Below are positions 19,120-29,865 of a stretch of 64,000 nt of DNA, piece by piece. The stretch spans positions 310,001 through 374,000 of the forward strand of contig JAQWPM010000012.1 in NCBI GenBank assembly GCA_029245345.1, given 5' to 3'. Numbering within the stretch: the stretch's first letter is position 1; each line of letters opens with the position of its first letter. Below the pieces are notes generated by a model, which saw only the letters and a program-made list of their open reading frames with translations, had not been told where the DNA came from and did not search any database. The position numbers were made by a program, and so were the translations under genes. This DNA is from Longimicrobiales bacterium (lineage in GTDB: Bacteria > Gemmatimonadota > Gemmatimonadetes > Longimicrobiales > Gaopeijiaceae).

Positions 19120-21306
19120 TTATTTAACGAAGAGCATGTCGCGGTACGTCGGCACCGGCCACAGGTCGTCCGGCACGATCCGCTCCAGGCGATCGACAAC
19201 ATCCCGGACTTCTTTGAGGGCAGGAATAATATTTGCCCTCATGTGCTCCGCCTTGGAAACCACGTCGTCACCGCCCTGGTCCTGATTCCGCTCGGCAAGG
19301 ACAGCTAGCTTCTCGGTGAGTTGATCGACCAGTGCCATCACCGCATTGGCTGTGACCAAGACGCCGTCGGCTTTCAGCCCGACATCGTCCGCCCGCTCAG
19401 CGGTCGTCAGCAATTCGCCCAGGTAACGGGTCGCTGCCGGCAGAATCATGGTCTGCGCCATGTGCTGGCCGGTCTCACCCTCAATGTTGATCGTCATGAA
19501 GTACTGCTCCACGAAAATCTCGTATCGCGACTCGAGCTCACGGTGTGACAGCACCCCGTACTTCTCGAAGAGAGCCGTGTTCTTTTCGTCCACGAGCTTC
19601 GGCAGCGCGTCCATCGTGGTACGCAGGTTCAGCAAGCCGCGGCTTTCGGCCTCGACCACCCACTCGTCCGAATAGTTGTCACCGTTGAATACAACGTGCT
19701 TGAACTCGGGGATCTCGCTCGCGAGTAGCGCACGCAGCGCCTCATCGAATGCAGTGCCGTTCGAGAGATCAGCCTCGAGCTTCGTGCACAACTCGTCGAT
19801 GGCTTCGGCTACGATCGTGTTCAGGATCGTCGCGGGGAACGAGACGCTCTGCGACGAGCCGAGTGCTCTGAACTCCCACTTGTTACCCGTGAATGCAAAC
19901 GGGGACGTCCGGTTCCTATCGCCCGCATGCTTCGGCAGACGCGGCAGAACGTTCACCCCGAGGCCCATCAAGCCGTTCGGCGTGCTCGTCTTGGCCTCCC
20001 CGGCACTTTCGATCTGCTCGAAGATGTCCCGAAGCTGGTCACCCACGAACGCGGAAATGATGGCCGGCGGCGCTTCGTTCGCACCGAGGCGATGATCGTT
20101 GCCCGCATGGGCGACCGACGCCCGTAGTAGGTCCTGGTGTCTCGCGACGGCCTTCAGAGTCGCAGAGATAAAGAAGAGGAATTGCATGTTGTCATGCGGC
20201 GTCTCTCCGGGCTCGAGCAGATTCTGGTCTTCGGTGGCTAGAGACCAGTTCAAGTGCTTCCCTGAACCATTGATGCCCTGGAACGGCTTCTCGTGCAGGA
20301 GGCACACAAGTCCGTAGTTGCGAGCCACCCGACGCAGCGTGTTCATCATGAGCTGCTGATGGTCGGCTGCTGGGTTTGCATCTTCGTAGATAGGCGCCAT
20401 CTCGAACTGCCCCGGAGCGACCTCATTGTGACGTGTCGTCACCGGAACACCCAGCTTGTAGAGTTCGAACTCCACCTCATTCATGAACTCGAGGACCCGC
20501 GCGGGGATCGAGCCGAAGTAATGGTCGTCCATCTCCTGACCCTTCGGCGGCTTCGTGCCAAACAGCGTCCGGCCAGCCGTCATCAGATCCGGTCGACGAT
20601 AGAAGAACTCCTCGTCTATAAGGAAGTACTCCTGCTCAGGGCCGCACGTCGCACGCACGGCCTTCGGCGGTGACCCGAACAGCTTGAGCGCCCTACGCGA
20701 CTGCTGGTCGACCGCATGGATGGAGCGCAGCAGAGGGGTCTTCTTGTCCAGCGCGTCACCGGCCCACGAAGCGAACGCCGTAGGGATGCACAGGTACGCG
20801 CCTCCAGGACCTTCCATCAGGAATGCGGGAGACGTCGGATCCCACGCGGTATATCCGCGGGCCTCGAAAGTCGCGCGCAGGCCGCCCGACGGGAATGACG
20901 ACGCGTCTGGCTCGCCCTGGACGAGCATCTTGCCGCTGAATTCGGTGATGGCCCGACCATCGCCAGTCGGCTTCAAGAATGAATCGTGCTTCTCCGCAGT
21001 CGAACCCGTGAGCGGCTGAAACCAGTGCGTGTAGTGTGTGGCGCCTTTCTCGAGGGCCCACTCCTTCATCGCGATGGCCACTGCCTCGGCCACGGAAGGG
21101 TCGAGGTCCGTGCTGTTTTGGATCGTGGACTGCAGGGCCTGGAACTGCGGCTCCGGCAGCCGTGACTTCATCTGATGGAGGCCGAAGACGTTCTCTCCAA
21201 ACACGTCCTCGAGAACGATACGCTTCTGCTCGCCACCCTCTGCGACGGGAGCAGACGAATACTTGGCTGCAGCCAAGGTGTCGAAGCGGGGGATCACACG
21301 GCTCAT
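19120..21306 (-). CDS. glnN: glutamine synthetase, type III
   Basis: 728 residues from the ATG at 21306. AGGAG lies 8 bases upstream and the frame before it lacks similarity. The length and the N-terminal [28 protein letters not shown] and [10 protein letters not shown] motifs identify the large GlnN/GSIII type rather than GlnA. The ATP and glutamate site is represented by [15 protein letters not shown] and [19 protein letters not shown], and [16 protein letters not shown] follows. It makes glutamine from glutamate, ammonia and ATP as a homododecamer. No other nitrogen gene is adjacent. It is divergent from the ATPase gene across a short AT-rich promoter region. Confidence 0.93.
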   Translation of the reverse strand: MSRVIPRFDTLAAAKYSSAPVAEGGEQKRIVLEDVFGENVFGLHQMKSRLPEPQFQALQSTIQNSTDLDPSVAEAVAIAMKEWALEKGATHYTHWFQPLTGSTAEKHDSFLKPTGDGRAITEFSGKMLVQGEPDASSFPSGGLRATFEARGYTAWDPTSPAFLMEGPGGAYLCIPTAFASWAGDALDKKTPLLRSIHAVDQQSRRALKLFGSPPKAVRATCGPEQEYFLIDEEFFYRRPDLMTAGRTLFGTKPPKGQEMDDHYFGSIPARVLEFMNEVEFELYKLGVPVTTRHNEVAPGQFEMAPIYEDANPAADHQQLMMNTLRRVARNYGLVCLLHEKPFQGINGSGKHLNWSLATEDQNLLEPGETPHDNMQFLFFISATLKAVARHQDLLRASVAHAGNDHRLGANEAPPAIISAFVGDQLRDIFEQIESAGEAKTSTPNGLMGLGVNVLPRLPKHAGDRNRTSPFAFTGNKWEFRALGSSQSVSFPATILNTIVAEAIDELCTKLEADLSNGTAFDEALRALLASEIPEFKHVVFNGDNYSDEWVVEAESRGLLNLRTTMDALPKLVDEKNTALFEKYGVLSHRELESRYEIFVEQYFMTINIEGETGQHMAQTMILPAATRYLGELLTTAERADDVGLKADGVLVTANAVMALVDQLTEKLAVLAERNQDQGGDDVVSKAEHMRANIIPALKEVRDVVDRLERIVPDDLWPVPTYRDMLFVK

Positions 21307-21389
21307 GGGCGGCATCTCCTGGTCAGGCGCTGGCTCGATCTTCTGGGAGAGAACCTCGCAAGCACCACGGACCGACTCAATGGGCAACT

Positions 21390-21458
21390 CTCCTATTTTT
21401 GCCTAAATTTTTTTACGCTAATATTGCTAAAGTCGTAGCTATCCCTGTAGTATCGGGC
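21390..21458. promoter_or_regulatory. AT-rich divergent promoter region, glnN / ATPase
   Basis: The gap between two divergent genes holds an unusually AT-rich stretch (21392-21430) with runs of T and the hexamer TAATAT at 21419-21424, a plausible -10 element for the rightward ATPase gene. I could not find a well-spaced -35 box or a sigma-54 type -24/-12 element for glnN. Confidence 0.3.
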
Positions 21459-22847
21459 ATGCATCTTCAAGGTAGAACGCGGGAAATGGGCCGCCTGCGG
21501 TCCATATTGGACCGCCGGGAAGCATCATTCGTACACGTATCGGGGATCCGAGGAGTAGGCAAGACAGCACTCCTTGAACGAGTTCTCCAAGACTATCCAG
21601 CGCTCCACTTCCGTTGCGCGCCGCGAGCCGACGAGGCACAACAGGCATCCTTGTGGCAAGCATTGGGCGCCCGACTCGATTCCACGGAAGGTCCGCCAGG
21701 GGACTGGGCAGCCCTTTTGAATGCGGCACTGGCGCTCGCTGAGCCGGGGGGGAGGCCTTTTGTAATCGTCCTCGACGATGCATACAGGCTCGTGCACGGT
21801 CGTTCACGAATCTCGGATGCCGTCACCCTTACCTTGCAGCGGGCCCGAGCGGAGGACCGCACATTCCATATCGTGACGGCGTCTCATACATCCGCTCCCA
21901 TTGGCAGAGAGCGATTGGCCGGTACGTTCGGAAGCGAGGTCAACGTCGAGCCCCTGTCGTTTCGCGCAGCGCTCCCATTCCTCCCTGGCACGACACCTCG
22001 CGACTTCGTCAGATCGTATGGAACGTTCGGCGGCATTCCGAACGTCCTACGATCCGTAGACCGGTCGGTCACTCTGTCGACCAACATCCGGAATCTGCTC
22101 CTAGAGCCGCGGGCGGTGCTCGCCGACGCGGGTCGGGACTGGATCGAGCGTGATGTGCAGAACCCGACCCGCTACTACGCCGTCCTCTCCGCCCTAGCCG
22201 GAGGAGAGACGGACTGGGCTACCGTGCATCGAGGAGTACCCGACCTCACCACCAGCGGCCAGGTCGCACCTTACTTGCATCGCTTAGAGGGGCTGGGCCT
22301 TGTACGCACTCGTCGTTCGCTCGATGCCGGCCCTAGGAGCCGGTCGCGCCGCTATCGCGTGTCAGATCCGTTCCTGGCGTTTTGGCATCGTTTCGTACTT
22401 CCGCGGCTCAACGATACGCGCGGTGACTCGACGTCATACCTGAATGACGCCATCCGGCCCAGTCGCGATGATCACACACACAACGTGTTCGCTGAAATCT
22501 GTCGCCAGTTCATGGCCCACGATGCTCTCGGTGTCTTTGGATCGAACGCGCGCGAGTCGGGGAGCCTCTGGGGTTCTGGGTATGAAATCGATTCTGCTGG
22601 AATCCTGGGCTCGGGGGCTGCATTCTACGGGAACTGTTTTTGGAGGCAGGTCCCCCATGGCGGAGAAACATTGACGGCACTCGATGAGGCCATTCGGGAA
22701 AACCGATACGGCTTCGGGCGTGAGCATCGTCAACGCATTCTCTTCACCGCTCGCCCGCCCCCACGGGCGCTCAAGCGGGCGGTCGCGAAGCGCCACAACG
22801 CATCAATCATCGGTCCGGGTGTTCTTGCCGGCATGGCAGACGAATGA
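21459..22847 (+). CDS. archaeal-type P-loop ATPase (ATPase_2 / DUF234-like)
   Basis: 462 residues from the ATG at 21459; the frame is open another 141 codons upstream, but that part is antisense to glnN. Walker A is SGIRGVGKTALLERVL (Lys35), Walker B is FVIVLDDAYRL near residue 105, and a LSFRAALPFLPG motif follows near 170. A winged-helix region comes next (about 240-300) and then a C-terminal RYRVSDPFLAFWHRFV motif typical of DUF234. This family is common in archaea and scattered in bacteria, with unknown function and frequent transfer. No toxin or nuclease neighbour is visible. Confidence 0.75.
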   Translation: MHLQGRTREMGRLRSILDRREASFVHVSGIRGVGKTALLERVLQDYPALHFRCAPRADEAQQASLWQALGARLDSTEGPPGDWAALLNAALALAEPGGRPFVIVLDDAYRLVHGRSRISDAVTLTLQRARAEDRTFHIVTASHTSAPIGRERLAGTFGSEVNVEPLSFRAALPFLPGTTPRDFVRSYGTFGGIPNVLRSVDRSVTLSTNIRNLLLEPRAVLADAGRDWIERDVQNPTRYYAVLSALAGGETDWATVHRGVPDLTTSGQVAPYLHRLEGLGLVRTRRSLDAGPRSRSRRYRVSDPFLAFWHRFVLPRLNDTRGDSTSYLNDAIRPSRDDHTHNVFAEICRQFMAHDALGVFGSNARESGSLWGSGYEIDSAGILGSGAAFYGNCFWRQVPHGGETLTALDEAIRENRYGFGREHRQRILFTARPPPRALKRAVAKRHNASIIGPGVLAGMADE

Positions 22848-22974
22848 CCGTCGAACGCGTGGACCAACGGAAGTGACCCTTTCACCTGGGTCATCGAGTG
22901 GGGGGAACCGCCCCGCGTTGTATCGCTCTTAGCCGGCTATCCGCACCAGCACGGCCATCCGTATTCGCGAAAGA

Positions 22975-24930
<1,956 letters not shown>

Positions 24931-25266
24931 TTACTCCGTCTCTGCAAGCACGAAGACGATCTTCTCCAACGGCACGTCCGGCATCGCTTCGTTCACGCGC
25001 TGCAGAAAGTCCCGCTTCATCAGGTTCAACTCCATCATCCATGCGCTGGTGCGCACTTCCACGAACAACGTGGCGTCCGAAACGCCCTTGGCCTTCGTCA
25101 CCGCCGCCACGTGTTCTCCGACCAAGCCATCCCAAAGATCGAGCACACCCATCCGCTCGACCTGTTTCTTCACACCGTGTTTGTCGAGGAGGCCCGAAAG
25201 GACCGCGTCGACCTTTACCGGCCCCCTGCCTTTCACGTCACGATCTTCCCTGCGTCGATCCTCCAT
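24931..25266 (-). CDS. dciA: DciA-like DUF721 protein
   Basis: 111 residues with the DUF721 pattern: VDAVLSGLLDKHGVKKQ at the front, LWDGLVGEHVAAVTKAKGV in the middle and LFVEVRTSAWMMELNLMKR behind. DciA proteins help load the replicative helicase DnaB in bacteria lacking DnaC. The start overlaps the end of recF by 34 bases. The position between recF and gyrB is the usual one for this family and supports the call. Confidence 0.85.
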   Translation of the reverse strand: MEDRRREDRDVKGRGPVKVDAVLSGLLDKHGVKKQVERMGVLDLWDGLVGEHVAAVTKAKGVSDATLFVEVRTSAWMMELNLMKRDFLQRVNEAMPDVPLEKIVFVLAETE

Positions 25267-26396
25267 CGCGGGAGCGAATCCCGCCGGATCTTCACGTCTG
25301 CTTCCTTGGGAGCCGTCATGACGACCTGGCCCGTATCCTCTGTCTCCATCAAGTCCAAAATTCTCTCGCTACGTCCCTCGTCGAGCTCGGCGAACACATC
25401 GTCGAGGAGCACCAAGGGACGCTGGTCACGTGTATCCCTGATGGTCCGTGCTTCTACGAGCCGGAGTGCAAGCGCAGCCGTGCGACGTTGTCCGCCGGAG
25501 CCATAAGCGCGCAAATCTATCTCTTCGTCCGCGTCCTCAAGCCGAATGCGGAGATCGTCCCGGTGAGGTCCGACAACGGTCGTCCCCTGGCGACCCTCTC
25601 GCTCCGCGGACTCCTGAAGCGAAGAGCGGAACGCATCGGCGATTTCCTCCTGAGTGCCAGCACTCTCAATCGTCACGTTCGGCCGGTACGTCATCCGCGC
25701 GGCCTTCTTCCCCGAGACCCGCTGGTAGTAGTCGTGGAAGGCCTTTTCGCGCTCCGCAACCCATCCCCGACGCGAGAACATGACCTCGGCCCCCGCTTTG
25801 ATGAGTCCGGGGTTCCAGGCGCCCACGACCGATCCCGCTCGTCCGTCCTTCAACGCAGCATTTCGCCGAGACAGGATCTTCTTGTAATCCTGGAGTGCCG
25901 ACAGATACTCGGACTCACTGAGCGAAAGCACGATGTCGAGAAAACGTCTCCGTTCCGACGGTCCGCCGTTGATCAGTTCAATGTCGGCGGGCGAGAAGAT
26001 TACCGCCGCGAGGCGTCCCAATACGTCGCCAATCCTGTCCGGCTCGTCGCCATCCAACGAGACCTTCTTTCTCTTGCCTCGTTTTTCAAAAGCAGCCGCC
26101 ACGACTTGGGAGGAACTTCCGTCTTCCAATGACTCCATAGTCCCGGCGACTCGAAACACGCCTTCGTCGAAGGCCACGAGCTGCTCATCGCGGGCCCCGC
26201 GGAAGGAACGGAAGGTCTCCAGATAATAGATCGCCTCGAGGAAATTGGACTTCCCTTGAGCATTGTCGCCAATCAAAGCGACACCCTCGGAGGGAAGTTC
26301 AAGTTCCTGACTTCCGAGGTTGCGGAAGTGGCGAATAGCTAGCCCGCTCAGACGCACGGACCGAAGGCTGGGAGAGTCCCTGAATGCATGGGACAA
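25233..26396 (-). CDS. recF: DNA replication and repair protein RecF
   Basis: 387 residues. The RecF/SMC-type ATPase shows LAIRHFRNL at the N-terminus and Walker A GDNAQGKSNFLEAIYYL (Lys49). The signature region YGSGGQRRTAALALRL lies near 310 and Walker B PLVLLDDVFAELDEGR near 340. It loads RecA at gaps together with RecO and RecR. It is the first gene of recF-dciA-gyrB; dnaA and dnaN, often next to recF, are not here. The upstream gap of about 100 bases should hold the promoter. Confidence 0.95.
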   Translation of the reverse strand: MSHAFRDSPSLRSVRLSGLAIRHFRNLGSQELELPSEGVALIGDNAQGKSNFLEAIYYLETFRSFRGARDEQLVAFDEGVFRVAGTMESLEDGSSSQVVAAAFEKRGKRKKVSLDGDEPDRIGDVLGRLAAVIFSPADIELINGGPSERRRFLDIVLSLSESEYLSALQDYKKILSRRNAALKDGRAGSVVGAWNPGLIKAGAEVMFSRRGWVAEREKAFHDYYQRVSGKKAARMTYRPNVTIESAGTQEEIADAFRSSLQESAEREGRQGTTVVGPHRDDLRIRLEDADEEIDLRAYGSGGQRRTAALALRLVEARTIRDTRDQRPLVLLDDVFAELDEGRSERILDLMETEDTGQVVMTAPKEADVKIRRDSLPRWRIDAGKIVT

Positions 26397-26500
26397 TTTA
26401 ACTGTTCACGGGCCCAATGAGAAGCCCGCCGCATACCCCACAAACGCTTGCAGCAGAACGCTTTTCAGCGCGTCACGCTTACCATTTCAGGCCCGCCAAC

Positions 26501-27286
26501 TCAACGGCCCTGGAAGTCGGCCTTTCGCTTCTCGAGGAAGGCTGCCATGCCCTCCTTCATGTCATCTGTGGAGGCGAGCAATCCGAAGAGCGAAGACTCG
26601 AAATCCAAAGCATCCGCGGTAGCTGTATCGAGGGCGTGGTAGATGGACTCGAGCGCCATTCGCATAGCTACCGGACCGTTCTTGGTGATCTTGCGCATGA
26701 ACGTCTTGGCGTCACCCAACAGCGTATCCCTTGGGTAGATCGCCGAGACGAGCCCGATCCGCTCTGCGCGTTCCGCTCCAACCATGTCCCCGGTCAGCGT
26801 GAGTTCGATCGCTCGGCCCAAGCCCACGAGCCTCGCGAGACGAATCGTCCCGCCGTATCCCGGGATGATACCAAGGCCCACTTCGGGGAGACCGAAACGC
26901 GCGTTTTCGCTGGCCACCCGGAGGTGGCAGGCCAAGGCCAGCTCACAGCCACCGCCAAGGGCGTATCCACCGACGGCAGCCAACACGGGCTTCGGGAAGC
27001 GTTCGATGTAGCGGAACACGTCCTGGCCGTCCCTGCTGACTTTGACACCTGAGAGGGAGTCCATCTGGGCGAGCTCGCCGATATCGGCTCCCGCCACGAA
27101 TGCCTTCTCCCCCGCGCCGGTGAGAATGACACCGCGCACGTCGTCATCCTCGGACAAGCCCTTGAAGACTTGGCCGAGCTCGCCGACCACCTCGGAGTTG
27201 AGCGCATTGAGCTTGTCTTGGCGGTCAATAAAAACGATGGCGATGTCGCCGTCCCACTCGACTCGGACGTACGTCAGATCAGACAT
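26501..27286 (-). CDS. enoyl-CoA hydratase/isomerase family protein
   Basis: 261 residues, normal crotonase length. The oxyanion-hole and substrate loops are AFVAGADIGELAQMD near residue 65 and the glycine turn GGYALGGGCELALACHLR near 105. The catalytic Glu lies in GLPEVGLGIIPGYGG near 135. An AGGTAGGA lies about 6 bases before the ATG. It most likely hydrates short enoyl-CoAs in fatty-acid oxidation and could work with the thiolase and dehydrogenase at 38.5-41.5 kb; that link is inference. Confidence 0.92.
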   Translation of the reverse strand: MSDLTYVRVEWDGDIAIVFIDRQDKLNALNSEVVGELGQVFKGLSEDDDVRGVILTGAGEKAFVAGADIGELAQMDSLSGVKVSRDGQDVFRYIERFPKPVLAAVGGYALGGGCELALACHLRVASENARFGLPEVGLGIIPGYGGTIRLARLVGLGRAIELTLTGDMVGAERAERIGLVSAIYPRDTLLGDAKTFMRKITKNGPVAMRMALESIYHALDTATADALDFESSLFGLLASTDDMKEGMAAFLEKRKADFQGR

Positions 27287-27482
27287 GCTAGGTCCTACCT
27301 CTCATTGCGCGTTGGACTGTCTCAACGGTGCAAGATAGCGACCCGTCGCACGATGGAAAAACGGAGGGCCAGCCCTTACCTTAGCGCGCCATCCGAGTGT
27401 TGACTGCGGTATCCATGCGGTGTCTTTCACGCCGTGTTTTCTCGTCTCGAATCGGACCACGAGGTCCGAAGTAGGAGCGTAC

Positions 27483-27911
27483 ATGAGCCGGTCCCTGAAC
27501 AAAGTGATGCTGATAGGAAACGTCGGAAACGATCCGGAGATTCGGGCGACGTCGTCCGGCGCCCGTGTCGCCAAGATCTCTCTGGCAACGAACCGGTCTT
27601 GGTCCGATCGCTCCGGCCAAAAACAGGAAAAGACCGAGTGGCACCGGCTCACGTTCTTCGGGCGCCTAGTCGACATCGTCGAGCAATGGGTCAAGAAGGG
27701 TGACCGACTCTACGTGGAGGGTCGTGTAGAGTACTCCCAGACGCAGGACGACCAAGGTGTCGTGAAGTACTGGACCGACATCGTGATCCAAGAGATGGTC
27801 ATGCTCGGTTCAACCTCCGGTGGTGGTGGCGACGGCGGGAGCTTCCCGGGCGGCGGCGGTGCCCCACCTCAGCCTCCCGCGAGCGACACCGACGGCGATC
27901 TGCCCTTCTAG
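27483..27911 (+). CDS. ssb: single-stranded DNA-binding protein
   Basis: 142 residues from the ATG at 27483; the frame upstream is not SSB-like. The OB fold begins SLNKVMLIGNVGNDPEIR and contains TEWHRLTFFGRLVDIVEQW near residue 55 and GDRLYVEGRVEY near 75. A Gly/Pro-rich linker follows and the C-terminus is the acidic DTDGDLPF tip that recruits repair and replication proteins. It is a single-copy-looking housekeeping gene, apparently monocistronic. Confidence 0.95.
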   Translation: MSRSLNKVMLIGNVGNDPEIRATSSGARVAKISLATNRSWSDRSGQKQEKTEWHRLTFFGRLVDIVEQWVKKGDRLYVEGRVEYSQTQDDQGVVKYWTDIVIQEMVMLGSTSGGGGDGGSFPGGGGAPPQPPASDTDGDLPF

Positions 27912-28019
27912 GCCGATCGTTCCAACGACCGACTGAAAGGGCGGCAGAGCCCCTGGCTAGGACACGCCGTGACACCGACCTCGGGTTGTGAAAAGTCCGC
28001 GGCGCTGAGTGCGTCGTGA

Positions 28020-28235
28020 TCAATCATCATGCCGCATCGCACGAACCCAATCACGATCGGTTCGATACGAAGATGCTACCCCAGCCTCTCCGGGCGTGAG
28101 ATTCGCTCGGGTGACCGTGGCGATCGGCCCCTCATAGCTGGCACCCATCCGGCGCCCTGCGAGGAAGTAGGCGAGCCCGAGAGCCAGTACTAGGACAGCA
28201 CTGAGCCCGGCCAAGAGCTTGGCCACTGTCTTCAC
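28020..28235 (-). pseudogene. truncated cytochrome c remnant lacking the heme site
   Basis: A 71-codon frame starts with a good membrane anchor (MKTVAKLLAGLSAVLVLALG). After it, the segment ATVTRANLTPGEAGVASSY and then DWVRAMRH matches the region downstream of the heme in diheme-type cytochrome c proteins, where NLTP and a W-x-x-A-x-RHG motif are typical. The expected CxxCH part between the anchor and this segment is missing, and a stop follows at once. I read this as a decayed gene with an internal deletion; a short functional membrane peptide cannot be excluded. Confidence 0.55.
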
Positions 28236-28265
28236 GATCTAGATGCGGGGAGGGCCTCGGTGAGG

Positions 28266-28595
28266 TTAGTTCGCTTCAATCTTGGCTTCGGTCTCCCAAA
28301 GCCCCATGAAGTACTCCTCATAGCTATCGGGATTCGCCCGGTAGTCGACAAGCCAGATATCGAACGGGGGTAGCGCGACGCGACACGACAACCAGTTCGT
28401 AGCGATGCGCACCATCTCCACGTACGTGAGGTCGCCCTCGCCGCCTTCTTCTCGATAGGCCCGTTGGGCGAGCAGATAGATCTCGTCCGGACTCAGATAG
28501 AGAAGGAGATCCGCGACCTGCGCAGAGCAGTAATCGAGGTACTTGGCGCGCAGGACTTCTAGTGGTTCATCAGAACCTGTGTCGCCTGCGTCCAT
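28266..28595 (-). CDS. domain-A protein, single-domain member of an unnamed family (P1)
   Basis: 109 residues from the ATG at 28595, chosen because GGGAGGA ends 5 bases before it. An in-frame ATG at 28616 lies almost on the T tract of a terminator-like hairpin. Residues 12-100 form what I call domain A: LEVLRAKYLDYCSAQ, a helical middle, then VALPPFDIWLVDYRANPDSY. The same layout appears in the proteins at 29291 and 31070. The domain is predicted all-helical and has no obvious catalytic motif. It is the second gene after the ribbon-helix-helix gene. Function unknown. Confidence 0.7.
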   Translation of the reverse strand: MDAGDTGSDEPLEVLRAKYLDYCSAQVADLLLYLSPDEIYLLAQRAYREEGGEGDLTYVEMVRIATNWLSCRVALPPFDIWLVDYRANPDSYEEYFMGLWETEAKIEAN

Positions 28596-28617
28596 GGCGG
28601 TCCTCCCGCTGGACATG

Positions 28618-28660
28618 AAAAACCCCCCGGCCTCGCCGAGCGCGATGTCTTCCGGAGGGG
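28618..28660 (-). terminator. rho-independent terminator or attenuator between RHH gene and P1
   Basis: Read on the minus strand, a stem CCCCTCCGG pairs with CCGGGGGG across a 21-base loop and is followed by five T. It lies about 60 bases after the stop of the ribbon-helix-helix gene and its T tract ends only 22 bases before the chosen start of P1. It could end the upstream transcript or regulate read-through into P1. Confidence 0.6.
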
Positions 28661-28719
28661 TCGATCGCGCCCAAAGGTATGAACCGGAGGGCCTAATTAC
28701 GCAAGTATTTCGCGCCGTT

Positions 28720-28926
28720 TTATGAGACCGCTTGCGGGGCCTCCTGCGCGGGCGGCTGATCCTGCTCCCCTTGCTCACGTAGATGTCTGTAGATCGAACG
28801 ACGGGTTAGACCGTACAGGACGACACGGCTCAAGAACTCCGGATCGGTCTTTTGGACCTCTTCGGCCTGAGCAGCGATATCGCGCGGCAACCGCACGTTG
28901 AGCTGTACAGTACTCGTCTCCCACAT
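28720..28926 (-). CDS. ribbon-helix-helix (CopG/Arc-like) DNA-binding protein
   Basis: 68 residues from the ATG at 28926, with GAGG 7 bases upstream; the longer frame before it is not conserved-looking. A beta strand STVQLNVRLP is followed by helix RDIAAQAEEV, a short loop and helix EFLSRVVLYGLTRRSIYRHL, the RHH layout. The C-terminal tail is rich in Gln, Pro and Ala. Such proteins act as dimeric transcription repressors or antitoxins. No toxin of a known family is adjacent; the following gene is the domain-A protein P1. Its targets may include the inverted repeat at 29266-29293. Confidence 0.65.
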   Translation of the reverse strand: MWETSTVQLNVRLPRDIAAQAEEVQKTDPEFLSRVVLYGLTRRSIYRHLREQGEQDQPPAQEAPQAVS

Positions 28927-29265
28927 AGACACACCTCGCCCTAAGGTCGGAGTTGAAAAATTTGTGTTTCTTGGATACCGCCCAGATCGTGAATTAACAT
29001 GCGACGGTAACGGAGGGGAGGTGCCGGCCACCTCGTGGTGAGCAACACTCTAAAGCTACTTCTGGGGACGCGCAACCCCTTACGCCAAGAAATGCCATGA
29101 ATCCTAACTCGTTACCCCACAACAGGTTACGATTTCATTGATTTCCGTAAATCAAGTGTTCCCAAAACACATCGCAGCTTAAAATGTTCACGATTCCGTT
29201 CACGGAAGTGCAAGCGTAGCACGGAGTTTGGGAATCGACCCCTTCGCAAAATGCTCTTCAGTCCG

Positions 29266-29293
29266 TAACGCATTTTTTGCAATAAATGCGTTA
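29266..29293. promoter_or_regulatory. 10-bp inverted repeat at the P2 stop codon
   Basis: TAACGCATTT (29266-29275) and AAATGCGTTA (29284-29293) form a perfect inverted repeat with an 8-base centre; the right arm contains the P2 stop codon. On the minus strand no T tract follows, so it is not a standard terminator. It may be an RNA hairpin protecting the 3' end or an operator for the ribbon-helix-helix protein encoded just downstream. The surrounding gap 29032-29290 is AT-rich and holds no gene I can see. Confidence 0.45.
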
Positions 29294-29863
29294 TGGGAGA
29301 GTCGACCTCAAAAAGGCTTCGAGGGATGCGTTTTCGAACGCGTTGAAGCGGTCGCGGAGGTCAGAAGGGTCCGCTTCTTGGAAAATCATCGCCGTCCGGT
29401 GCACGCGCCCTGAGTCCACTTCTCGGAACGCGATGAAGCCTCGCCAGCCCGACCCATCTCGAAACGACATCAGGTGCGCCAACCACGGCTCGCCGCGATA
29501 CGAGACCGGACGCACCTCCACGGTCGCCGGCGCCTGAGCGGTCGGCGCTTCGGGAGCGTCGTCGAGATCAATGAGATGGGCGTCTGGATTCTCTAAGCGG
29601 TCTGCCTCCCACACCAGGAAGGGTGGCAGGGGCAAAAGCGACTCACAGAAGCGCGTGAGTAGGTCCAATGACTCTTCCCCAGCTACGTCGAAGCCGGCTG
29701 CCCGTGCAGCCCGCACCATGGGGCGTACCGCATCCCTGGGCATGAGATGCATCAGCTTCCCAGCCTGCCTCCGTCGATAGGCTTGATAGCGGTGACGGAG
29801 TTCCTCACGATCAGGGCCCGGAAGCCCGACGCCTTCACCTGAAGAAGGCTGATCACCGATCAC
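29291..29863 (-). CDS. two-domain unknown protein, order A-B (P2)
   Basis: 190 residues. Residues 19-100 are domain A (EELRHRYQAYRRRQ, then LLPLPPFLVWEADRLENPDA). Residues 114-190 are domain B: WLAHLMSFRDGSGWRGFIAF, then RVHRTAMIFQEAD and a final LEAFLRSTLP. Domain B also occurs at the front of the protein at 31070. A Pro/Ala-rich linker joins the domains. Its start lies 2 bases after the stop of the 295-residue gene, so the two are cotranscribed. No known enzyme motif is visible and there is no signal peptide, so it is probably cytoplasmic. Confidence 0.7.
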   Translation of the reverse strand: MIGDQPSSGEGVGLPGPDREELRHRYQAYRRRQAGKLMHLMPRDAVRPMVRAARAAGFDVAGEESLDLLTRFCESLLPLPPFLVWEADRLENPDAHLIDLDDAPEAPTAQAPATVEVRPVSYRGEPWLAHLMSFRDGSGWRGFIAFREVDSGRVHRTAMIFQEADPSDLRDRFNAFENASLEAFLRSTLP

Positions 29864-29865
29864 CG

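Noticed and set aside
21036-21458. 141-codon N-terminal extension of the ATPase frame
   Set aside because: It lies antisense to glnN, and the P-loop protein starts naturally at the ATG at 21459.
28720-28926. Toxin-antitoxin reading of the RHH gene with P1
   Set aside because: P1 has relatives (P2, P3) fused to a second domain and no toxin motif, so an antitoxin role cannot be supported from sequence.
29032-29265. Possible CRISPR or repeat array in the AT-rich gap of the island
   Set aside because: Only a short direct repeat (TTCACG twice near 29190-29205) and one inverted repeat are present; there is no regular array.
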